From Candidatus Saccharibacteria bacterium CG10_big_fil_rev_8_21_14_0_10_47_8 (GTDB lineage: Bacteria; Patescibacteriota; Saccharimonadia; Saccharimonadales; UBA10212), in the NCBI GenBank assembly GCA_002793885.1, contig PFEG01000043.1, positions 1 to 5,555 of the forward strand: a stretch of DNA of 5,555 nt, read 5' to 3'. Made by a program: the position numbers and the translations under genes. Of this stretch, positions 1 through 4,396 are shown piece by piece; within the stretch, counting starts at the first letter, position 1, and the number at the start of each line of letters is the position of its first letter. The notes under the pieces were generated by a model. That model ran no database searches and was not told the origin of the DNA. It saw only the letters and a list, made by a program, of their open reading frames with translations.

Positions 1-293
1 CGCCCATCATCGGCTGGATTTAAACCCAAAGCTTCATTACCGCGAATAGCATCACTAATAGCCTTTAAATTACTGGGGTCAAATGGCGTGATTTGTAATA
101 AGGTAGCTTCTGGTGCAGTTATAGTTGCCGCCCCTTTAAGCGGCATCTCTTGGCCATAAACTTCTACGCGAATATTATCTAACATGCCCGGGTGTGCCCG
201 GCCGGTGCGTATCTTTTTGAGTTCTTCTTTAAAGTGCTCGGTTGTATCGCCCAGTTTGGCTTTGGCTTCTTTTAGATTCTGATCGATATCCAT
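1..293 (-). CDS. frr: Ribosome recycling factor, N-terminal part (cut by window edge)
   Basis: Ribosome recycling factor works with EF-G to split the post-termination ribosome so that the subunits can be reused. I translated the minus strand from the ATG at 293-291 and obtained 97 open codons to the window edge. The protein begins MDIDQNLKEAK and contains RTGRAHPGMLDNIRVE from residue 29, the family's signature region, in which the arginines at 29 and 32 lie in the domain that contacts 23S rRNA. Further on come GAATITAPEATLL, ITPFDPSNLKAI and the family's GLNPADDGR, which is where the sequence stops. The missing part is roughly the last 85-90 residues of a protein normally about 185 long. It lies 67 bp downstream of tsf with no pyrH between them. 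I see no clear Shine-Dalgarno before the ATG. The identity is secure. Confidence 0.95.
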   Translation of the reverse strand, partial: MDIDQNLKEAKAKLGDTTEHFKEELKKIRTGRAHPGMLDNIRVEVYGQEMPLKGAATITAPEATLLQITPFDPSNLKAISDAIRGNEALGLNPADDG

Positions 294-360
294 AAGTTAT
301 AGTTTAATTTTATCATAGCCAGAAAAAGGCCTTTTGCGTTGCACTAAACTTCAAAGATAG

Positions 361-951
361 CTAGAAAATTTCGCCTAAGGCCATTCGAGAAAAGCGGCGG
401 ATTACGATGTTTTCACCGAGTTTGGCAACGTGTTCTTTTACGTAATCGCTTATGGCTTGATCGGGATTCTTGATAAACGGTTGTTCCAACAGGCACTTCT
501 CGGCAAAGTGCTTTTTTACCATGCCATCAACTATCTGGGCAATCATGCTGTCCGGCTTGCCCTCGCTCATTGCCTTTTCGCTGAATTCAGCCTCAGCTGC
601 CTTGCGGACATCGGCCGGGATGTCATCAGTGCTAACAAATTCGGGTGCGGCAGCGGCAATATGCATAGCGATATCTTTAACTAATTCCTTAAATTCATCT
701 GTTTTAGCTACAAAGTTGGTTTCGCAGTTAACCTCCACTATCACGCCAATCCGCCCATCATGCACGTAACTGCCGATTAACCCTGCCCTGGCTTCGCGCT
801 CAGCCCGCTTGTCGGCTTTAGTCAGCCCTTTTTTACGCATCGCGGCTAAGGCTTTATCAAAGTCCCCGCTGGCTTCTACTAAGGCCTGCTTGGCGTCAGT
901 TATACCCACACCCGTTAGTTCCCTAAGTCGTTTTATTTGCTCAATATCCAT
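361..951 (-). CDS. tsf: Translation elongation factor Ts (short form)
   Basis: EF-Ts is the guanine nucleotide exchange factor that recycles EF-Tu-GDP in the cytoplasm. The 196-residue product starts with the UBA-like N-terminal domain (about residues 1-52, with LRELTGVGITDAK at 10-22). Next comes the core with VNCETNFVAK at 74-83, and the protein ends in GENIVIRRFSRMALG. The length matches the compact Thermus-type EF-Ts rather than the roughly 283-residue E. coli form, which carries a second core subdomain and a coiled coil. In E. coli the TDF Asp and Phe contact EF-Tu; here the Asp position is Asn79 and Phe80 is kept. The start is supported by AAAAGGAG five bases upstream. It follows rpsB in the same direction after a 138-bp repeat-rich spacer. 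The stop is TAG. Confidence 0.97.
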   Translation of the reverse strand: MDIEQIKRLRELTGVGITDAKQALVEASGDFDKALAAMRKKGLTKADKRAEREARAGLIGSYVHDGRIGVIVEVNCETNFVAKTDEFKELVKDIAMHIAAAAPEFVSTDDIPADVRKAAEAEFSEKAMSEGKPDSMIAQIVDGMVKKHFAEKCLLEQPFIKNPDQAISDYVKEHVAKLGENIVIRRFSRMALGEIF

Positions 952-956
952 TATTA

Positions 957-964
957 CTCCTTTT
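957..964 (-). promoter_or_regulatory. Ribosome binding site of tsf
   Basis: On the minus strand AAAAGGAG stands five bases before the tsf ATG. It is one of the few clear Shine-Dalgarno sequences in the window. It lies outside the repeat hairpin upstream, so tsf can be initiated independently of rpsB translation. Confidence 0.8.
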
Positions 965-970
965 CACATT

Positions 971-1081
971 GATCATTTTGCATTTAGCATTTATTTTTCA
1001 TTGGACAATTTCTATTGTAGCGACAATCGTAAAATGTTAACTGTTAAATAAATGAAAATTGTAAATTGTTAAATGATAAAT
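971..1081. repeat. Degenerate heptamer repeats forming a long imperfect inverted repeat between rpsB and tsf
   Basis: On the plus strand the left arm contains CATTTTG, CATTTAG and CATTTAT in tandem (974-994). The right arm contains GTAAAAT, GTTAACT, GTTAAAT (1029-1049), an 11-bp break, then GTAAATT, GTTAAAT, GATAAAT (1061-1081). The right-arm unit read on the other strand (ATTTAAC) matches the left-arm unit, so the arms are roughly inverted. At the centre ATTGT-AGCG-ACAAT (1014-1027) makes a small hairpin. The reverse complement of the right arm begins ATCATTT, like the left arm from 972. The rpsB-tsf transcript could therefore fold into a long AU-rich hairpin here. A role in RNA stability or in setting the S2:EF-Ts ratio is possible but only inferred. 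Confidence 0.6.
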
Positions 1082-1089
1082 TTAGTCTG

Positions 1090-1911
1090 TTACCCTATAC
1101 CTTTAACAGCCTCAACTGCCTCAACTGCCTCTTCTGGAGCTTTAGCAGCAACATCAGATTCATCTTTTTTGGCTTTAGCTTTGGGTTTATCTGTAACCTG
1201 TTCACTGTCACCTGTAACCTTGTTTTTGGCTTTGCCTACTAAAATGGCCTTCTCCACATAATCCAAGATCAGGCTGATGGTTTTGGTAGCATCGTCATTA
1301 CAAGGGATCGGATAATTAGCCAAGCTGGGATCAACATTGGTGTCAATTAACGCCACTATCGGGATTCCAAGTTTTTTGGCTTCACGCACAGCATTGATGT
1401 CTTCTAAAACATCAATTACTAAAACAGCGCCGGGCTTGGCAGCCATTTCTTTGATGCCGCCATACATCTGGTTCATGGCTTCAATTTCTTCTTCGTAACG
1501 CTGGACTTCCAGTTTGTTGTATTTAGCAGCCAGTTCGCCAGTGGCCATTCGGCTCTCCAAATCTTTCAGATGCTTGATGCGCCCGCCAATGGTGTTCTGG
1601 TTGGTCAGCATACCGCCCAACCAACGCTCAGAAACGTAGGGCATGCCCGTAGCCTCAGCGGTTGCTTTGATAGCGTCTTTGGCTTGGCGTTTGGTGCTTA
1701 CCAGCAGCACTTGTTTGCCCGCGGCGGCTGTGTCGGTCAAAAAAGCCAGAGCCTTTTCTAGGCCTTCGACGGTCTTGGTTAAATCTATAATGTGGTTACC
1801 ATCGCGCTTGCTATGAATATTGGGGGCCATTTTTGGGTGCCAGCGGCTAGCTTTGTGGCCAAAATGCGCGCCAGATTCTAATAATTGTTTAATGTCTACA
1901 CCTGTAGCCAT
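1090..1911 (-). CDS. rpsB: 30S ribosomal protein S2 (uS2)
   Basis: uS2 binds late on the back of the 30S subunit between head and body. The 273-residue product shows the family features in order: GAHFGHK near residues 14-20, WHPKMAPNI (24-32), KQVLLVSTKRQAK (66-78), SERWLGGMLTNQNTI (95-108), a central coiled-coil hairpin (about 110-160), PGAVLVIDV, and IPIVALIDTNVDP with CNDDA before the last helix. From about residue 230 it carries a low-complexity Lys/Ala/Glu tail with an EAV triplet repeat. The tail makes it longer than the roughly 240-residue E. coli protein. The start is supported by AGGAAGGA nine bases upstream. It has its own promoter and a structured leader, which suggests autogenous control as seen for rpsB in other bacteria. 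It ends in TAA and is followed by tsf, the near-universal partner. Confidence 0.98.
   Translation of the reverse strand: MATGVDIKQLLESGAHFGHKASRWHPKMAPNIHSKRDGNHIIDLTKTVEGLEKALAFLTDTAAAGKQVLLVSTKRQAKDAIKATAEATGMPYVSERWLGGMLTNQNTIGGRIKHLKDLESRMATGELAAKYNKLEVQRYEEEIEAMNQMYGGIKEMAAKPGAVLVIDVLEDINAVREAKKLGIPIVALIDTNVDPSLANYPIPCNDDATKTISLILDYVEKAILVGKAKNKVTGDSEQVTDKPKAKAKKDESDVAAKAPEEAVEAVEAVKGIG
1108..1130 (-). repeat. Short in-frame tandem repeat at the rpsB 3' end
   Basis: The 9-bp unit CTCAACTGC (plus strand) occurs twice in tandem at 1111-1128, with diverged or partial copies on both sides. Read on the coding strand it gives EAVEAVEAV in the disordered tail of S2. The unit length is a multiple of three, so copy-number change would not break the frame. 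Confidence 0.75.
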
Positions 1912-1920
1912 TTAGCTAAA

Positions 1921-1928
1921 TCCTTCCT
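1921..1928 (-). promoter_or_regulatory. Ribosome binding site of rpsB
   Basis: AGGAAGGA on the minus strand ends nine bases before the rpsB ATG. A pyrimidine stretch TCCTCCC in the leader (plus-strand 2045-2051) could pair with part of it, offering one simple way for leader folding to hide the site. That pairing is inferred. Confidence 0.7.
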
Positions 1929-1981
1929 GCCCGGCTCTAAGTCCTGAGTGAAGTAGTCTGTAATCAGATTACGAAACGTCA

Positions 1982-2065
1982 AGTTTTAGGGCGGGGTCTC
2001 TTCGTATGGGGTTTACCCGCGAAGTCCTACACGAACTGCCACTGGGAGGATTTGCGCCCCAAACT
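1982..2065 (-). ncRNA. Structured 5' leader of rpsB, candidate ribosomal-protein autoregulatory element
   Basis: Read as RNA on the minus strand, AGUUUGGGGCG (2065-2055) pairs with CGCCCUAAAACU (1993-1982). This makes an 11-bp closing stem with one G-U pair and one bulged A. Inside it CUUCG (2024-2020) pairs with CGAAG (2004-2000), enclosing GGG-UAAA-CCC. Two competing pairings are visible. UUCGU (2035-2031) can pair with ACGAA (2006-2002), and GCGGG with CCCGC, the latter sharing bases with the closing stem. The leader is about 165 nt from the predicted start site and is markedly more GC-rich than the flanking DNA. In gammaproteobacteria S2 represses its own mRNA through a leader structure. 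I cannot say whether this leader is homologous to that or to any named RNA family. Confidence 0.55.
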
Positions 2066-2085
2066 GCTTAATTAATTGTGCCCAC

Positions 2086-2114
2086 ATTGTACCCCTGTTT
2101 AGCTTTTTTTGCAA
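2086..2114 (-). promoter_or_regulatory. Sigma-70-type promoter of rpsB-tsf-frr
   Basis: On the minus strand TTGCAA (2114-2109) and TACAAT (2091-2086) are separated by exactly 17 bp. Transcription should begin near 2079, just ahead of the structured leader. Boxes, spacing and position all fit a vegetative promoter. Confidence 0.75.
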
Positions 2115-2126
2115 CAGATATACATA

Positions 2127-2155
2127 TTGATGTTAATAGTATATTATTGTAAAAT
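2127..2155 (+). promoter_or_regulatory. Divergent sigma-70-type promoter of the GC-rich gene
   Basis: TTGATG (2127-2132) and TAAAAT (2150-2155) are 17 bp apart, and the predicted start is near 2162. Its -35 box lies only 12 bp from the -35 box of the rpsB promoter on the other strand, so the two polymerases would bind next to each other. A short hairpin (TATCC at 2171-2175, GGATA at 2181-2185) lies in the 5' leader. Confidence 0.6.
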
Positions 2156-2189
2156 ATTCATGTTTCTCAGTATCCAACTGGGATATATC

Positions 2190-2196
2190 AAGGAGG
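2190..2196 (+). promoter_or_regulatory. Strong Shine-Dalgarno that sets the GTG start of the GC-rich gene
   Basis: AAGGAGG is a perfect anti-16S match and stands four bases before GTG at 2201. The spacing is slightly short, but no other start has a comparable site; the next in-frame ATG at 2234 lacks one. It is the strongest ribosome binding site in the window. Confidence 0.7.
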
Positions 2197-2200
2197 AAAA

Positions 2201-2713
2201 GTGGCGCGTTCACGCCAAGTCGCAGGTGCCAAGATGACCATCGACGGCATCTATAACCGGGCTTGCAAGCTCATCAGCGACCTCGGTCTTTACACCCAGA
2301 ACTACCCGTTCGAGTGGTGCGAGCAGGCACATGACCTCGGCAGTCACAACAGCGGTCCCCAGATGGCTCTCTACACCGCCGGAGCACAACCCCACTCGCC
2401 GGCAGATCCTCCAGCTCTTGGACGACTGCTGGCAGCGCTTCAGCAAGCGAGTCAACCCCGAACCGCTGCTCGATCTGCCTTGCCCCTCGGGCTTTGCACT
2501 TATCGCCGTCTATGAGCATGGCCCACAAGATTCGGCGTGGGGCGTGTCACACACACGCAACGAGGAGCGAGAGGTGAGCTGGCATGAGGCGATGGCGATG
2601 TTCATCGCCGGGCAGATGGTCACCTTCAGCACCCACAAGGACCTGATGTGGGGGCGTACTATGGTGACCACCCAAGCCAGCCCTACGATGGTCCCCTCAA
2701 GCTCAAGAGCTGA
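2201..2713 (+). pseudogene. Unrecognised GC-rich gene, apparently broken by two frameshifts
   Basis: I do not recognise this gene. Its base composition is clearly more GC-rich than its neighbours. From the GTG at 2201 the frame reads convincingly to about 2375-2385 (for example LISDLGLYTQNYPFEW, then QMALYT). The coding signal then continues one base over as PPEHNPTRRQILQLLDDCWQ, through GFALIAVYEHGPQDSAWG and VSWHEAMAMFIAGQMVTFST. At a run of five G (2650-2654) it returns to the first frame as AYYGDHPSQPYDGPLKLKS and a TGA stop at 2711-2713. Codons in each segment mostly end in C or G, which marks the true frame. Joined, the product would be about 170 residues, soluble, with no signal peptide or membrane segment. 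As written, the first frame would stop at 2513-2515 after 104 residues. It has a promoter and a strong ribosome binding site. It could be a decaying acquired gene, a gene with real frameshifting, or an assembly artefact; I favour decay because the five complete genes around it are intact. Confidence 0.55.
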
Positions 2714-2726
2714 TCTTCTCCACCAC

Positions 2727-2800
2727 AGAACAACAGCCCCGCCGGCAACCGCCGATGTTCTGCCAAACAGCAATGTTTGGAAAAGAGGCTCTCTTTATAA
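2727..2800 (+). terminator. Hairpin series downstream of the GC-rich gene, possible terminator
   Basis: Three inverted repeats follow the TGA at 2711-2713. AGAACA (2727-2732) pairs with TGTTCT (2756-2761) around a GC-rich loop. CCAAACA (2763-2769) pairs with TGTTTGG (2774-2780) around a GCAA tetraloop. AAAGAG (2782-2787) pairs with CTCTTT (2791-2796) and is followed by ATAATTTT. The last, with its T-rich tail, could act as a weak intrinsic terminator that isolates rpmE from upstream transcription. The stem is short, so termination is only inferred. Confidence 0.4.
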
Positions 2801-2807
2801 TTTTAAG

Positions 2808-2836
2808 TTGACCTACAGGGGTAAGGTAGATATAAT
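2808..2836 (+). promoter_or_regulatory. Near-consensus sigma-70-type promoter of rpmE
   Basis: TTGACC (2808-2813) and a perfect TATAAT (2831-2836) are 17 bp apart. Transcription should start near 2843, giving a leader of about 67 nt. This is the best promoter match in the window, as expected for a ribosomal protein gene. Confidence 0.85.
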
Positions 2837-2860
2837 AGCCAGAAGTTATGACCGCAGTAA

Positions 2861-2881
2861 GTAGATGCTTTGCATCACTAC
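2861..2881 (+). promoter_or_regulatory. Hairpin in the rpmE leader
   Basis: GTA-GATGC (2861-2868) pairs with GCATC (2872-2876) and TAC (2879-2881) across a three-base loop, leaving a two-base AC bulge. It sits 28 bases before the ATG. Structured bL31 leaders are known in several phyla, but I cannot tie this one to any of them. The ribosome binding site is weak (AAGG at 2893-2896, 13 bases from the start). Confidence 0.4.
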
Positions 2882-2909
2882 ACGGCAAGAAAAAGGTTTT
2901 TAAATAACT

Positions 2910-3263
2910 ATGAAGAAGAATATACATCCCCAAAACTATCGCCCAGTCGCCTTTCAGGATCTGAATGATGGCACTTCTTTTGTTACCCGCTCCACGGTAG
3001 ATACCGAAGAAAAACTTACTGTAGACGGCGTTGAATACCCACTAGTTAAAGTCCACATTTCCAGCTCCAGCCACCCCTTCTTTACTGGAGAGGAACGCAT
3101 CGTTGACGTTGAAGGCCGCGTAGATAAATTCAAAGCCCGTCGAGAAGCCGCAAAAAAGGCTCAGGACGCCCGCGTTGCCGCTAAACCAAAGGTTAGAAAA
3201 AGCGAAACCAAATCCGGTACTCAAAAACTTGGCACCAGCGCCGCCAAAAGCGCCAAACAATAG
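2910..3263 (+). CDS. rpmE: 50S ribosomal protein L31 (bL31), zinc-free form with long basic tail
   Basis: bL31 bridges the 50S central protuberance and the 30S head. The core (residues 1-76) begins MKKNIHPQNYRPVAFQD and contains EYPLVKVHISSSSHPFFTG (42-60), then EGRVDKFK. The SSSSHPFFTG and GRVDKF patterns are diagnostic. The protein has no cysteine, so it cannot carry the CxxC-type zinc site and resembles the C-minus (type B, RpmE2/YkgM) class. In Proteobacteria and Bacillus that class replaces the zinc form when zinc is scarce; no second copy is visible here, so it may be the sole housekeeping copy. From about residue 77 a Lys/Ala/Ser-rich tail of about 40 residues follows, making 117 residues against the usual 65-90. 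Such tails are probably disordered and bind rRNA. The next gene, prfA, starts 74 bp downstream. Confidence 0.95.
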   Translation: MKKNIHPQNYRPVAFQDLNDGTSFVTRSTVDTEEKLTVDGVEYPLVKVHISSSSHPFFTGEERIVDVEGRVDKFKARREAAKKAQDARVAAKPKVRKSETKSGTQKLGTSAAKSAKQ

Positions 3264-3324
3264 CTACTTTAACTAACACCAACCCCTGCCATACTTTAGG
3301 TATTTAGGGTGATTTTTAATACAC

Positions 3325-3337
3325 TAATATCAGAACT
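3325..3337 (+). promoter_or_regulatory. Possible -10 box giving a leaderless prfA transcript
   Basis: TAATAT (3325-3330) lies seven bases before the prfA ATG, so a transcript from it would begin at or next to the ATG. No Shine-Dalgarno is visible before prfA, which fits leaderless initiation. I find no good -35 box at 16-18 bp, so the promoter is weakly supported; read-through from rpmE is the alternative. Confidence 0.3.
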
Positions 3338-4396
3338 ATGAATCAAAAAGAACAATCATTACGAGCCGAGCAAAAGCAGCTGGAGATTGCTATGCAATCC
3401 CCGGACGTTTTTGCGTTGCGCGATTATCCTAAAATGGCTAAGCGCCAGGGCGAGTTGGCTAAAATTATCGGCTTATTCGACGAGCGGAAACGGCAAGAAC
3501 AACAACTGCAGCAAGCCAAAAAGTTAGCCGGCGGAGATGATCCCGAAATGGCAGAGCTAGCTAAATCCGAAATCAAGCAGCTAGAAGAAAAACGGGCCGG
3601 TATCGAGACGACTTTAAATGAGGCCCTGATTCCCAAAGACCCTAATGACGAGCGGGATGCAGTAGTAGAAATAAGAGCGGCAGCCGGCGGCGATGAATCC
3701 AGCTTGTTCGGAGGTGAGCTTTATAGAATGTACAGCCGTTGGTGTGAAAAACATGGTTATAAAACTGAGTTAGTGAGCGAAAGCCCGGCTGAATCCGGCG
3801 GTTTTAAAGAAATCATTTTTATGGTCAAAGGCAGCAACGCCTATAAACAATTAAAATTCGAGGCTGGCGTACACCGTGTGCAACGAGTGCCCGTAACAGA
3901 GAGCCAGGGCCGCATTCACACCAGCACCGTTACCGTAGCGGTGCTGCCAGAAGCCGAAGAAACAGATATAAAAATAGACCCGAGCGAGCTTAAAATTGAC
4001 GTTTTCCGCTCCAGCGGTCCCGGCGGACAAAGCGTTAACACTACCGACTCCGCCGTTCGGATAACCCACCTGCCCTCCGGCCTTACCGTCAGTATGCAGG
4101 ATGAAAAGAGCCAGATAAAAAATAGGGAGAGGGCCATGGGCATACTTCGTTCCCGTCTGCTGCAAATAAAAATCGACGAAGAACAAAAACAGCTCGGTGA
4201 TGCGCGTAAAAAACTTATCGGCTCCGGCGATCGTAGCGAAAAAATCCGCACCTATAACTTCCCTCAAGACCGCATAACCGATCACCGCATAGGCTATTCT
4301 CGTTCCAATCTGCCCGGTGCCCTAGACGGCGATTTCGACGACATTATAGATAAACTCCACGACTACGAGCATCGGCTCATCGAAAATGAAAGTTGA
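3338..4396 (+). CDS. prfA: Peptide chain release factor 1 (RF1)
   Basis: RF1 recognises UAA and UAG in the ribosomal A site and triggers hydrolysis of the peptidyl-tRNA. The 352-residue product is close to the usual 354-360. The N-terminal coiled-coil domain spans about residues 1-100 and is Gln/Glu/Lys-rich. Then come VVEIRAAAGGDESSLF, HRVQRVPVTESQGRIHTST and SSGPGGQSVNTTDSAVRITH. The codon-recognition tripeptide is PVT (185-187), the RF1 type rather than the SPF of RF2, and the catalytic GGQ is at 229-231. The glutamine at 231 is the methylation target of PrmC, encoded next. The C-terminus has RIGYSRSNLPGALDGD. The gene ends in TGA, which RF1 cannot read, so an RF2 elsewhere is needed if TGA is a stop. 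It overlaps prmC by 11 bp, implying coupled translation. Confidence 0.98.
   Translation: MNQKEQSLRAEQKQLEIAMQSPDVFALRDYPKMAKRQGELAKIIGLFDERKRQEQQLQQAKKLAGGDDPEMAELAKSEIKQLEEKRAGIETTLNEALIPKDPNDERDAVVEIRAAAGGDESSLFGGELYRMYSRWCEKHGYKTELVSESPAESGGFKEIIFMVKGSNAYKQLKFEAGVHRVQRVPVTESQGRIHTSTVTVAVLPEAEETDIKIDPSELKIDVFRSSGPGGQSVNTTDSAVRITHLPSGLTVSMQDEKSQIKNRERAMGILRSRLLQIKIDEEQKQLGDARKKLIGSGDRSEKIRTYNFPQDRITDHRIGYSRSNLPGALDGDFDDIIDKLHDYEHRLIENES

Noticed and set aside
300..340. AAAAGGCCTTTT palindrome between tsf and frr as an intrinsic terminator
   Set aside because: The only exact pairing is a 12-bp self-complementary palindrome with no loop and no clear T run after it, so a terminator is not supported.
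2645..2656. Programmed -1 ribosomal frameshifting at the run of five G
   Set aside because: There is no canonical X XXY YYZ heptamer in the entering frame and no clear stimulatory structure. It would also need a separate +1 event upstream, so decay or an indel is simpler.
2210..2773. Minus-strand open frames across the GC-rich region (81-87 residues each)
   Set aside because: They overlap each other and the plus-strand coding signal, lack ribosome binding sites, and have Arg/Cys-rich compositions typical of antisense shadows in GC-rich DNA.
2331..2864. A single 177-residue plus-strand gene in the second frame of the GC-rich region
   Set aside because: Its first and last parts look non-coding: the better codon pattern lies in the other frame before about 2380 and after about 2650, and its end runs through the rpmE promoter. 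It has no ribosome binding site.
3851..4285. A 144-residue minus-strand open frame inside prfA
   Set aside because: It is antisense to the most conserved part of RF1, including the GGQ region, so openness is explained by prfA codon structure. No promoter or ribosome binding site is apparent.
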